From positions 1 to 38,077 of the forward strand of contig JAAZVL010000011.1 in the NCBI GenBank assembly GCA_018623515.1: a stretch of DNA of 38,077 nucleotides. The letters are read 5' to 3'. Numbering within the stretch: position 1 is the first letter of the stretch; each line of letters begins with the position of its first letter. This document shows positions 1-7,387 of the stretch, piece by piece. The notes beneath the pieces are model-generated. The model did no database searches, had not been told where the DNA came from, and saw only the letters and a list, made by a program, of their open reading frames with translations. This stretch comes from Marinobacter sp. GTDB taxonomy: Bacteria > Pseudomonadota > Gammaproteobacteria > Pseudomonadales > Oleiphilaceae. The translations under genes and the position numbers were made by a program.

Positions 1-1
1 G

Positions 2-631
2 GCCTCCGGAGCGCGGGTGGACGCCCCCTACCTGGAACGCCACCTGACCAACATCCTCGCCGGGCTCTATTCGCTGGCGGGCACCCCGGACGTCGCCATC
101 GTCGAAAACCTGGTCCAGTCGGACCCGGACCTGGCCCGTTACTCCCATCAGGGGGTGCCTGATATCCGCATTGTTGTATTCCAGGGTTATCCGGTCATGG
201 CGATGTTACGGCTTGCCACAACCGCCTCTGACGGCAAGGCCAACCTGCACCAGGGTGCCGTAGGTGTGGGTCTCGATATAGGCACCGGGCGCAGTCTCAA
301 TGCGGTCCAGTTCAACCGGCCGATCACCCTGCACCCGGACACCGGCCTGGCCCTTGAGAACATCGAAATCGCTGCCTGGGACGAGATGCTGGAAATGGCT
401 GCCCGCTGCTATGAGGCCACCGGACTGGGCTATATGGGAGTGGATCTGGTGGTGGATGCCAACGAAGGCCCGCTGCTGCTCGAACTCAACGCCCGCCCGG
501 GTCTGGCGATCCAGATGGCGAACGGTTGTGGGCTGTTGCCCCGCCTGAGAAATATCGAGGGGCTCAAGCGCCCCCATTTCAGCCCGGGAGAACGGGCCAA
601 CTACGCCATGGAAACATTCGGGAAGCTTTAA
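2..631 (+). CDS. ATP-grasp alpha-L-glutamate ligase-like protein, C-terminal part
   Basis: The frame is open to the left window edge, so only the last 209 residues are seen and the start is missing. The visible part is the C-terminal half of an ATP-grasp fold. The stretch YMGVDLVVDANEGPLLLELNARP carries the acidic and asparagine metal-binding residues (E and N of LLLELNARPG) that end the ATP-grasp active site. It fits the RimK-related family (TIGR02291, sugar-transfer-associated ATP-grasp), which would join an amino acid such as glutamate to an acceptor through an acyl phosphate; the acceptor is unknown. In relatives the gene usually follows an inactive-transglutaminase membrane protein, which would lie outside the window. 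Transcription ends at the terminator at 649-680. Confidence 0.8.
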   Translation, partial: ASGARVDAPYLERHLTNILAGLYSLAGTPDVAIVENLVQSDPDLARYSHQGVPDIRIVVFQGYPVMAMLRLATTASDGKANLHQGAVGVGLDIGTGRSLNAVQFNRPITLHPDTGLALENIEIAAWDEMLEMAARCYEATGLGYMGVDLVVDANEGPLLLELNARPGLAIQMANGCGLLPRLRNIEGLKRPHFSPGERANYAMETFGKL

Positions 632-648
632 CGCTCTAATCCGACCAT

Positions 649-680
649 AAAAAAACCGGGGCCTCGACCCCGGTTTTTTT
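649..680. terminator. bidirectional intrinsic terminator
   Basis: Thirteen-base arms (A7 CCGGGG at 649-661 and CCCCGG T7 at 668-680) flank a six-base loop. The A and T runs make it work on both strands. It separates the ligase gene (ending at 631) from the converging BCCT transporter gene (ending at 695). Confidence 0.93.
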
Positions 681-694
681 CTATCCGCTGATTG

Positions 695-2284
695 TCAGAG
701 TTCGCCCCTGGCTACCAGCAGTTTGCGTTCATGGCTGAGCCCCTTGAGCAGGCCCCAGGTCATGATCAACAGAATGGCCGTGAACGGCAGACCCGCACTG
801 ATGGCTGTTGCCTGAATGGCTCCCAGTGCATCGGCGCCGCCGCCGAAGATCAGCGCTGCGGCAATCGCACCCTCCATGACAGCCCAGAATACGCGCTGGG
901 CAGTCGGAGCGTCGGTCTTGCCGCCAGCGGTGATGCTATCAATCACCAGCGAGCCGGAATCCGAGGACGTCACAAAGAACACCAGTACGAGGATGATTGC
1001 CACGAAAGAAATGATGCCGGTCAGCGGCAGGTTGGCAAACATCTGGAACAGGGCCAGTGAGACGTCGGTCAGACCTTCCTCGGCCAGTGTACCGACACCA
1101 TTCTGGATTTGCTCGAGTGCAGCGCCACCGAAGCTGCTCATCCAGACTACGGTGATAACCGTCGGGATCAACAGAACCGCGATAATGAATTCGCGAACGG
1201 TACGGCCCTTGGACACCCGGGCAATAAACATCCCGACGAACGGTGACCAGGAAATCCACCAGGCCCAGTAGAACACGGTCCAGCCCTGGAACCAGGCCTC
1301 ATCTTCACGGCCGAACGGGTTACTGAGCGGCACCATGTTCGCCACATAGCTCGAGGAGGTGACCCAAATGGTCTCCAGAATGGACATGGTCGGGCCAGCG
1401 AAAATGACAAAGGCCAGAAGCAGCGCCGCAAGCCCCATGTTGATATTACTGAGGACTTTTACACCGCCTTCCAGGCCACGGAGAACGGAAATCAACGCAA
1501 CCGCGGTGACCCCCACGATGATAGCCATCTGAACGTTGATTCCGTTGCCGGTACCGAACAGGTAATCAAGACCGGAGGCGGCCTGTTGCGCGCCAAAGCC
1601 CAGAGACGTTGCGAGGCCAAAGATGGTCGCAACCACAGCCAGCACATCAATGATGTGGCCGGGCCAGCCCCAGACTTTGTCCTTGAGCAGCGGGAAGAAT
1701 GCCGAACGGATGGTCAGCGGCATGTTCTTGTTGAATGCGAAGAACGCCAGTGACAGCGCCACCACCGCGTAGATCGCCCAGGGATGCAGACCCCAGTGGT
1801 ACATGGTCGCGCCCATGGCCAGGTTTGCTGCCTCCGGCGAATTCGCTTCAACATTGAAGGGCGTCTCGTACCAACCGGTGTAATAGGCCGTCGGTTCCGC
1901 GACTGCCCAGAACATCAGGCCAATACCCATACCGGCGGCGAACAGCATGGCAAACCACGACGGCCTGGAGAACTCAGGCTTGGCGTCCTGGCCGCCGATC
2001 CGGATTTTACCCACCGGCATGAAGATCAGCGCAATACAGACCACCACAAAGATGTTGGCGCTGATCAGGAAAAACCAGTCAAAGCTGGCAATGATGTCCC
2101 ACTTTGCTCCATCCAGCATTTCTTTTGCCGGCGTCGGGAACATCAGTGTCCCGATGACAAAAGCCACGACGATGAGAGCGGAAACCGGGAACACCCAGTT
2201 ATGGAGATCGAGGCCCAGAACGTTGATGTTGTCCTGGCCCGCGACGTAATCCGTCTGATATTCGTCTTTCACTACCTCGCCCAC
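695..2284 (-). CDS. BCCT family betaine/choline/carnitine transporter
   Basis: This is an inner-membrane secondary transporter of the BCCT family, which takes up quaternary-ammonium osmolytes such as glycine betaine by Na+ or H+ symport. Hydrophobic segments are compatible with twelve helices. Family landmarks are GMGIGLMFWAVAEP, the tryptophan-rich substrate-box helix FYWAWWISWSPFVG followed by RVSKGRTVREF, and VTSSDSGSLVIDSIT. The frame can be opened from a TTG at 2332, but that codon has no ribosome site. A GTG at 2282-2284 sits 8 nt behind a perfect AGGAGG (2293-2298), so I start there (529 aa). The long cytosolic C-terminal osmosensing tail of BetT/BetP types is absent, so the substrate cannot be told from sequence alone. 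A perfect palindrome at 2355-2374 lies about 70 nt upstream and may be an operator. Confidence 0.92.
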   Translation of the reverse strand: MGEVVKDEYQTDYVAGQDNINVLGLDLHNWVFPVSALIVVAFVIGTLMFPTPAKEMLDGAKWDIIASFDWFFLISANIFVVVCIALIFMPVGKIRIGGQDAKPEFSRPSWFAMLFAAGMGIGLMFWAVAEPTAYYTGWYETPFNVEANSPEAANLAMGATMYHWGLHPWAIYAVVALSLAFFAFNKNMPLTIRSAFFPLLKDKVWGWPGHIIDVLAVVATIFGLATSLGFGAQQAASGLDYLFGTGNGINVQMAIIVGVTAVALISVLRGLEGGVKVLSNINMGLAALLLAFVIFAGPTMSILETIWVTSSSYVANMVPLSNPFGREDEAWFQGWTVFYWAWWISWSPFVGMFIARVSKGRTVREFIIAVLLIPTVITVVWMSSFGGAALEQIQNGVGTLAEEGLTDVSLALFQMFANLPLTGIISFVAIILVLVFFVTSSDSGSLVIDSITAGGKTDAPTAQRVFWAVMEGAIAAALIFGGGADALGAIQATAISAGLPFTAILLIMTWGLLKGLSHERKLLVARGEL

Positions 2285-2354
2285 GTTTGGCGCCTCCTGG
2301 GTCAGAAATTCAATGTCAGAATCGGAGTTCAAATATTACAGGCGCGAAAGTCTA

Positions 2355-2374
2355 ATGTTTTGAGGTCAAAACAT
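2355..2374. promoter_or_regulatory. perfect 20-bp palindrome upstream of the BCCT gene, candidate operator
   Basis: Arms ATGTTTTGA and TCAAAACAT are exact inverted repeats around a GG centre. The site lies in the 249-bp gap between the BCCT transporter start and the divergent glutamate-synthase-like gene, closer to the transporter. The size and symmetry suit a TetR-, MarR- or GntR-type dimer. No regulator gene is adjacent, so the protein that would bind is unknown. Confidence 0.45.
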
Positions 2375-2533
2375 CAAAGCCCGTATATCGTAGTTTTTTC
2401 GTACGCACCTATATCAGAATAGTTCATTTCCAGAATTATCAAGTGTCCAAACGGGCAATCCACTGCCCAACGGCCAGGGTATCTATATACTCAGTGCATC
2501 AGGACCTATGCCAAGAACCGATCCGAGGTATTC

Positions 2534-4180
2534 ATGGAGAAAAGCACGACCTTCCCACTGCGTTACAGCGCCTATGCCCTGAGCATCGCAGGGCTCATCG
2601 TTTCATTGCCGGTTACACTGTGGCTCGGGTACGGCTATATCGCCCCGGCCATCTTCGCGGTCCTGACCGCTGTGGGTACCTACGACCTGATCCAGACCAG
2701 GCACACGGTCAGCCGGAACTATCCGATCATGGCCAACTTCCGGTATCTCTTTGAATCCATTGGTCCGGAGATTCGCCAGTATTTCATCCAGTCGGACACG
2801 GAGGAGCGCCCTTTCTCCCGGGAGCAGCGCACCATCGTTTACCAGCGCGCCAAGGGTGTGCTGGACAAGCGCCCATTCGGCTCTCAGCTGCACATGTACG
2901 AGGAAGGGTTCGAATGGATGAACCATTCAATGACTCCGACGCGGATCACCGATTCGGATTTCCGTATCGTGATCGGCAAGAATCGGGCAAAACCTTACAG
3001 CGCCAGCGTTTTCAACATCTCGGCCATGAGCTTTGGCTCGCTGTCGGCGAACGCGATCCTGAGTCTGAACACCGGGGCAAAAATGGGCGGCTTTTACCAT
3101 GATACCGGGGAAGGATCGATTTCCCGCTACCATCGCCAGCCCGGTGGCGACCTGGTCTGGGAGATTGGTTCAGGCTATTTTGGCTGCCGTAACAAGGACG
3201 GCAGTTTCAACGAGAATATGTTCAGAGAGAACGCCGCATTCGATCAGGTCAAAATGATAGAGCTCAAACTATCTCAGGGCGCAAAACCTGGTCACGGCGG
3301 CATTCTTCCGGGCGCCAAGGTAACGCCGGAAATTGCGGAAGCGAGGGGCGTATCCGTCGGGGAGGACTGCGTCTCACCTGCCAGCCACTCCGCATTTTCC
3401 AATCCGATTGAGCTGCTTGAGTTCATTGACTACCTCCGGGAGCTCTCCGGGGGCAAGCCGGTCGGCTTCAAGCTGGCCATCGGCCATCCCTGGGAATGGT
3501 TTGGTATCGTCAAGGCGATCCTGGAAACCGGGATCAAGCCGGATTTTATCGTCGTCGATGGAGGTGAAGGCGGCACCGGGGCCGCACCGCTGGAATTCAT
3601 CAACCGGCTGGGCATGCCCATGACCGAAGCCCTGTTGATCGTCCACAACACCCTGGTGGCCACCAACCTCCGCGAGGACATCGCCATTGGCGCCGCCGGC
3701 AAGATCACCTCCGCCTTCAACATCGCCCGCACACTCGCCCTGGGAGCGGACTGGTGCAATGCGGCACGAGGCTATATGTTTGCCCTCGGCTGCATCCAGG
3801 CACTCAACTGCCACACCGGCCGCTGCCCCAGCGGTATCGCCACCCAGGATCCTAGACGGGGTAACAAGCTCGATGTGCGCCACAAGAGCCAGCGCGTCTA
3901 CAATTTCCACAAGAACACCCTGGACGCACTCCAGAACCTGCTGGAAGCCGCCGGCCTGCGCCATCCCTCGGAGCTGGGCCCCGAACATGTCATCCGCCGG
4001 ACCTCCAAGACCGAGGTGCATTCCTATCTGGATCTCTATCCTTTCCTGGAACCCGGTGCCCTGCTGACCGGAGAGAAAACCGGCGTCACGGTCTTCGACA
4101 AATACTGGCCGGAGGCCCGTGCCAATACGTTTGAGCCACCCCAGTTCATCATGAAACTTCGGGAAACCAAGTTGAGGTGA
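2534..4180 (+). CDS. FMN-binding glutamate synthase family protein (GltB central/FMN domains, membrane anchored)
   Basis: The 548-residue protein has only the FMN-binding TIM-barrel part of glutamate synthase; the glutaminase and C-terminal beta-helix domains of full GltB are missing. It begins with two hydrophobic segments (about residues 10-55), so it is probably tethered to the inner membrane. Motifs include PGHGGILPGAKVTPEIAEARG, GFKLAIGHPWEW, VVDGGEGGTGAAP and the cysteine cluster CIQALNCHTGRC (C-x5-C-x4-C), which matches the 3Fe-4S ligands of GltB. An FMN/iron-sulfur oxidoreductase is therefore well supported; whether it makes glutamate is not. A GAGGT ribosome site (2525-2529) precedes ATG. 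An imperfect hairpin followed by a T-rich stretch (about 4183-4218) may end the transcript before tRNA-Pro. Confidence 0.88.
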   Translation: MEKSTTFPLRYSAYALSIAGLIVSLPVTLWLGYGYIAPAIFAVLTAVGTYDLIQTRHTVSRNYPIMANFRYLFESIGPEIRQYFIQSDTEERPFSREQRTIVYQRAKGVLDKRPFGSQLHMYEEGFEWMNHSMTPTRITDSDFRIVIGKNRAKPYSASVFNISAMSFGSLSANAILSLNTGAKMGGFYHDTGEGSISRYHRQPGGDLVWEIGSGYFGCRNKDGSFNENMFRENAAFDQVKMIELKLSQGAKPGHGGILPGAKVTPEIAEARGVSVGEDCVSPASHSAFSNPIELLEFIDYLRELSGGKPVGFKLAIGHPWEWFGIVKAILETGIKPDFIVVDGGEGGTGAAPLEFINRLGMPMTEALLIVHNTLVATNLREDIAIGAAGKITSAFNIARTLALGADWCNAARGYMFALGCIQALNCHTGRCPSGIATQDPRRGNKLDVRHKSQRVYNFHKNTLDALQNLLEAAGLRHPSELGPEHVIRRTSKTEVHSYLDLYPFLEPGALLTGEKTGVTVFDKYWPEARANTFEPPQFIMKLRETKLR

Positions 4181-4291
4181 ATTTTCGGGGGCGAATTGCC
4201 GAAAGCCTGTTTATTTTTCTGATGGGCTGGTGTAGACTTCGCTCCCGCTAAGCCACTGAGATAAACCTCTTTTCTCGCGGCTAGCTGTTAA

Positions 4292-4368
4292 CGGGGCGTA
4301 GCGCAGCTTGGTAGCGCATCTGCATGGGGTGCAGAGGGTCGCAGGTTCAAATCCTGCCGTCCCGACCA
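4292..4368 (+). tRNA. tRNA-Pro (anticodon GGG)
   Basis: Seventy-seven bases fold as a complete cloverleaf with encoded CCA. The acceptor arm is CGGGGCG with CGTCCCG (one G-T pair), the D arm is GCGCAGCTTGGTAGCGC, and the T arm carries GGTTCAAATCC. The anticodon stem TCTGC/GCAGA encloses loop ATGGGGT, giving anticodon GGG at 4326-4328. A possible extended -10 (TGGTGTAGACT, ending at 4238) lies about 55 nt upstream. In Pseudomonas a tRNA-Pro follows ihfA-merR directly; here a three-gene block separates them. Confidence 0.97.
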
Positions 4369-4380
4369 AAATTCCCCGAC

Positions 4381-4408
4381 AAAGCCCGGGCCGAAAGGTC
4401 CGGGCTTT
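4381..4408 (+). terminator. hairpin terminator after tRNA-Pro
   Basis: Arms AAAGCCCGGGCC and GGTCCGGGCTTT pair over twelve positions (one G-T) around a GAAA tetraloop, 12 nt after the tRNA. The outer A/T pairs and the following TAT make a short U-tract. It could also serve the converging MFS gene, which ends at 4455. Confidence 0.75.
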
Positions 4409-4454
4409 ATCGTTTCTGGCCTCAGGAAACCGGCCTTCCACGGACAACGCTTGC

Positions 4455-5723
4455 TCAGGTCACGACAGCGACCTTGCCCCGCTGAGACCACGGATACTCC
4501 TTGACCGGTAGGTGAATCAGCGCCGACAGAGCGCCGACCCCAACACCAATCCACCAGACCAGCATATAGTCGTTGTAGACATCATACAGCGCACCCCCGA
4601 GCCACACGCCGAGGAAACCACCCAACTGATGGGAAAAGAACACCAGCCCATAGAGTGTGCCCATGTATCTCAAGCCATAGATATGAGCCACAAGCCCGGA
4701 AGTGAGCGGGACCGTGGCTAACCAGAGAGACCCCATGGCGACGGAAAAGAGTACGACTGTTTCCGGTGTGATCGGGGTCATGATGAACGCGGCGGACACC
4801 AGGGTCCGCAACAAATAGATGATGGCCAGCAGGTACTTCCGTGAGTACCTGTTACCCAGCCAGCCAGCTAACAGCGTCCCGCCAATATTGAAGAAACCGA
4901 TAAGCGCAATGGAAATGGCGCCCAGCCCCGAAGCCGAGGTCACGCCCAGGACATAAAGCAGACTGTCCGGAGTGATAGGCCCGCACATTTCGGTGATGAA
5001 GGCCGGAAAGTGGGCGGTGATAAAGGCGAGCTGATACCCGCAGGAGAAAAAGCCGATAAAGATGAACAGGAAGGAGGGATCCCTGACCGCGCGCTTGATC
5101 ACAATGCCCATCGGGTCCTCGCTACCGGTCGGTTTCTCCGGCCTGGGCGCCCGCATCAGCGTCAGCGCCAACATGGACAGCAGCACAAAGCCCGCCAGGA
5201 CAATAAACACCGACTGCCAGGGCATCTGGGCCAGGAGCGCATTGGCCACCGGAGGACCGACTATCTGGCCTGCGGAACCCGCCGCCGTGGCGATGCCCAA
5301 CGCCATCGATCGGTGCCTGTCAGAGGCCGCGCGGCCAACCACCGCCAGAATAACCCCGAAACCGGTGCCTGCAATCCCGAAGCCCACCAGCATCTCCAGC
5401 AACTGGTGCTGACCGGGGGTAACAGCATAGGCCGATAACACCAGCCCGATCACATAAAACGCACCGCCGCCCAGGATCGCCTTCCGATCCCCATAGCGCT
5501 CGGCAAAAGCACCAAAAATCGGCTGCCCTATTCCCCAGAACAGGTTCTGGATGGCAATTGCCAGAGAGAACGATTCCCTGGGCCACGCAAACTCAAGGGC
5601 AATGGGCAGCTGAAACAGTCCGAAGGATGCGCGAATGGCAAAGCTGACCAGGATAATGATGCAGCCCGCAATCAATACGGGATTGATAAGCTGGTCGTAA
5701 GTCGAGGAAGAGGCCTTGTTCAC
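4455..5723 (-). CDS. MFS family transporter
   Basis: A 422-residue inner-membrane protein with a twelve-helix pattern in two six-helix halves. The loop after helix 2 reads GAFAERYGDRKAILGGG, the major-facilitator signature G-x3-[ED]-R-x-G-x-[RK]. The overall look is of the monocarboxylate/oxalate-formate and CynX-like MFS branches, but the substrate cannot be assigned. The start is GTG, 10 nt after the stop of the Crp/Fnr-type regulator gene, so the two are co-transcribed and probably translationally coupled. The context suggests the transporter belongs to the stress or signal response sensed by that regulator. Confidence 0.85.
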   Translation of the reverse strand: MNKASSSTYDQLINPVLIAGCIIILVSFAIRASFGLFQLPIALEFAWPRESFSLAIAIQNLFWGIGQPIFGAFAERYGDRKAILGGGAFYVIGLVLSAYAVTPGQHQLLEMLVGFGIAGTGFGVILAVVGRAASDRHRSMALGIATAAGSAGQIVGPPVANALLAQMPWQSVFIVLAGFVLLSMLALTLMRAPRPEKPTGSEDPMGIVIKRAVRDPSFLFIFIGFFSCGYQLAFITAHFPAFITEMCGPITPDSLLYVLGVTSASGLGAISIALIGFFNIGGTLLAGWLGNRYSRKYLLAIIYLLRTLVSAAFIMTPITPETVVLFSVAMGSLWLATVPLTSGLVAHIYGLRYMGTLYGLVFFSHQLGGFLGVWLGGALYDVYNDYMLVWWIGVGVGALSALIHLPVKEYPWSQRGKVAVVT

Positions 5724-5733
5724 AACGGGTATC

Positions 5734-6369
5734 TCAGGCAGGCGTGGCGGAACCGACCAATCCGGTCAGCTCGATCTTGCCACGGGACAGTCTGACCATC
5801 TCCTGGCGCTCAAGCTCTTTGAGCAGTCGGCTAACCACTTCCCGCGCGGTTCCGAGCTCAACCGCCAGCTCCTGATGCGTGATAGCAATCACCCCCCTGC
5901 TGGCACGCGCCAGTAACCACTCTTCGAGCCGCTCGTCCATGCGGTGGAAGGCAACCTCCTCGACCAGCAGCATGAGATCATCAAGGCGCCGCCCGTAGGA
6001 TTCCATGATCCCGAGACGGAATTCCGGCGACTGGTCCATCAGCCGGTCAAAAACGCCCCGAGGAATCATCGCCGCCTCACCCTCTTCCTCGACGACCGCT
6101 TCCGCCCGGTAGCCCCGGCCCGTCATCAGACAGCCAATGGATAGTGTGCAGATGTCATCCTTACCCATGCGATACAACACAATGCTGTGGCCTGAGGCAC
6201 CAGTCATCTGCACCTTCACGCTGCCCTGCAGCACCAGCGGCAGTCCCTGGCACCGTTCTCCAGCGCTGAACAGTACCTGGCCTGCCGGGAAACGCACGAT
6301 CCGGATTTTCTCCATGGCTTCTTTTCTAAGCTGCGCTGGCAGAATGTCGAGGATGCTGTGCTGGGGCAT
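5734..6369 (-). CDS. Crp/Fnr family transcriptional regulator
   Basis: A 211-residue regulator. The cyclic-nucleotide-binding-like beta-roll (about residues 25-115) precedes a dimer helix (125-145) and a winged helix with ITHQELAVELGTAREVVSRLLKEL (163-187). It lacks the N-terminal cysteines that hold the 4Fe-4S cluster of FNR and lacks the cAMP contacts of CRP. Instead C40, C74 and C80 lie inside the sensor barrel (GERCQGLPL and ICTLSIGC). Crp/Fnr members with this cysteine pattern are often found beside DUF2892 genes, as here, so thiol-based sensing is a reasonable inference. The frame opens from GTG at 6420, but ATG at 6369 has AGGA 9 nt upstream and is preferred. Confidence 0.88.
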   Translation of the reverse strand: MPQHSILDILPAQLRKEAMEKIRIVRFPAGQVLFSAGERCQGLPLVLQGSVKVQMTGASGHSIVLYRMGKDDICTLSIGCLMTGRGYRAEAVVEEEGEAAMIPRGVFDRLMDQSPEFRLGIMESYGRRLDDLMLLVEEVAFHRMDERLEEWLLARASRGVIAITHQELAVELGTAREVVSRLLKELERQEMVRLSRGKIELTGLVGSATPA

Positions 6370-6436
6370 GGAATGAGGTCCTGGTTCCTTACGTTGGCTG
6401 ATCGTGTGTGACTTTATCACTGAACTACCGGGAAGT

Positions 6437-6456
6437 ATGACCTAAAGTTAAATCAT
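6437..6456. promoter_or_regulatory. imperfect palindrome in the divergent crp/fnr-DUF2892 intergenic region
   Basis: ATGA and TCAT at the ends and TAA/TTA inside pair in 7 of 10 positions across 20 bp. It lies between the divergent regulator and DUF2892 starts, where a Crp/Fnr autoregulatory site is expected. The half-site spacing does not match the CRP or FNR consensus, so this is a weak call. Confidence 0.25.
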
Positions 6457-6482
6457 AAACTCATATCAGCAAAGGAGACTGA

Positions 6483-6674
6483 ATGATGACTGTGAACATG
6501 GGTTCAGCTGACCGCATCATCCGCGCCGTCGTCGGCGTGGTATTGATTGCCCTGGTGTTCGTTGGCCCCCAGACACCCTGGGGATGGATTGGCATCGTGC
6601 CGCTGGCGACAGCCCTGATGGGAAATTGCCCGGCCTACAGCCTGCTGGGCATCAAGACCTGCAAGAAAAAGTAA
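6483..6674 (+). CDS. DUF2892 (YgaP-like) small inner-membrane protein
   Basis: A 63-residue protein. It opens with the family signature NMGSADRIIRAVVG, then has two hydrophobic helices separated by a tight PWGW turn, and ends in GNCPAYSLLGIKTCKKK with two conserved cysteines. This is the stand-alone form of the membrane hairpin that in E. coli YgaP follows a rhodanese domain; a role in sulfane-sulfur or thiol chemistry at the membrane is an inference from that link. AAAGGAGA lies just before tandem ATG codons. It is divergent from the Crp/Fnr regulator and likely one of its targets. Confidence 0.85.
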   Translation: MMTVNMGSADRIIRAVVGVVLIALVFVGPQTPWGWIGIVPLATALMGNCPAYSLLGIKTCKKK

Positions 6675-6680
6675 CGGCAC

Positions 6681-6717
6681 AAAAAAGCCGGGGTGGTCCT
6701 GAGGGCCGCCCCGGCTT
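6681..6717 (-). terminator. terminator of the thrS-to-merR operon
   Basis: A 15-bp stem (outer arms AAGCCGGGG and CCCCGGCTT, inner part with two G-T pairs) has a three-base loop. Read on the minus strand it is followed by TTTTTT. It lies 19 nt beyond the merR-family stop and may also block the converging DUF2892 transcript. Confidence 0.85.
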
Positions 6718-6735
6718 GCGGTTCTGACACCCGGT

Positions 6736-7101
6736 TTATTTGACCGGCGTGTTGAGTACCTCAAGCACTTCTTCGAGCTCAACGATCATCTGGCGGATGA
6801 GCTGCTTGTACTGGGAGGTGTCTTCCTTGATCTCGTGACTGCTCAGTTTCTGTTTGGCGCCACCGATGGTGTAACCCTGATCGTAGAGCAGACTGCGAAT
6901 CTGGCGAATAGTAATGACATCGGCCCGCTGGTAATAGCGACGGTTGCCCCGGCGCTTGACCGGTGACAGCTGTGGAAACTCCTGTTCCCAGTACCGCAAG
7001 ACGTGGGCTTTGACGTCACAAAGATCCGCCACCTCACCGATGGTGAAGTAACGTTTCCCGGGGATTGCCGGGAGTTCGTTGTTATGACTGGGTTCCAGCA
7101 T
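6736..7101 (-). CDS. MerR family transcriptional regulator (ihfA-linked type)
   Basis: The 121-residue protein has a MerR winged helix-turn-helix at residues 17-85: [25 protein letters not shown], then [14 protein letters not shown] short helical tail [18 protein letters not shown] would form the dimer coiled coil. It lacks the metal-binding cysteines of MerR, CueR or ZntR and has no effector domain, so it is the small regulator that follows ihfA in Pseudomonas and relatives, with unknown targets. Its ATG lies inside the end of ihfA, overlapping by 20 nt, with GGAAG as ribosome site, which implies coupled translation. It is the last gene of the operon. Confidence 0.92.
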   Translation of the reverse strand: MLEPSHNNELPAIPGKRYFTIGEVADLCDVKAHVLRYWEQEFPQLSPVKRRGNRRYYQRADVITIRQIRSLLYDQGYTIGGAKQKLSSHEIKEDTSQYKQLIRQMIVELEEVLEVLNTPVK

Positions 7102-7384
7102 ACGCTTCCACTTTCTGTTTTAGTTTTTGTCCGGGTCGAAACGTAACAACACGCCGTGCACTGATCGGGATCTCTTCACCGGTCTTCGGATTCCGTCCCG
7201 GCCGCTGCTTCTTGTCCCGAAGGTCGAAGTTGCCGAAACCGGACAACTTAACCTGTTCATTATGGCTGAGTGCGCCTCTGATCTCGTCGAAGAAAGCTTC
7301 CACCATTTCCTTGGCTTCCCGCTTGTTCAGGCCCAATTCCTCGTACAAGCGTTCCGCCATTTCCGCTTTCGTCAAAGCCGCCAT
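7082..7384 (-). CDS. ihfA: integration host factor subunit alpha
   Basis: One hundred residues, the usual length for IHF-alpha. It starts [25 protein letters not shown] and contains the DNA-bending arm [12 protein letters not shown], whose proline intercalates into DNA, followed by [17 protein letters not shown]. With IhfB it forms the heterodimer that sharply bends DNA in recombination, replication and transcription. A perfect GAGGAG, lying in the last codons of pheT, precedes the ATG, and only 3 nt separate the genes, so it is co-expressed with pheT as in E. coli and Pseudomonas. Confidence 0.98.
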   Translation of the reverse strand: MAALTKAEMAERLYEELGLNKREAKEMVEAFFDEIRGALSHNEQVKLSGFGNFDLRDKKQRPGRNPKTGEEIPISARRVVTFRPGQKLKQKVEAYAGTQS

Positions 7385-7387
7385 CTG

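Noticed and set aside
4211-4447. Minus-strand frame across tRNA-Pro encoding GFEPATLCTPCRCATKLRYAP
   Set aside because: This is the well-known spurious peptide produced by reading a tRNA gene on the opposite strand.
4292-6674. tRNA-Pro as an attachment site for a mobile element carrying the Crp/Fnr-MFS-DUF2892 block
   Set aside because: No integrase and no second copy of the tRNA 3' end was seen near the far side of the block.
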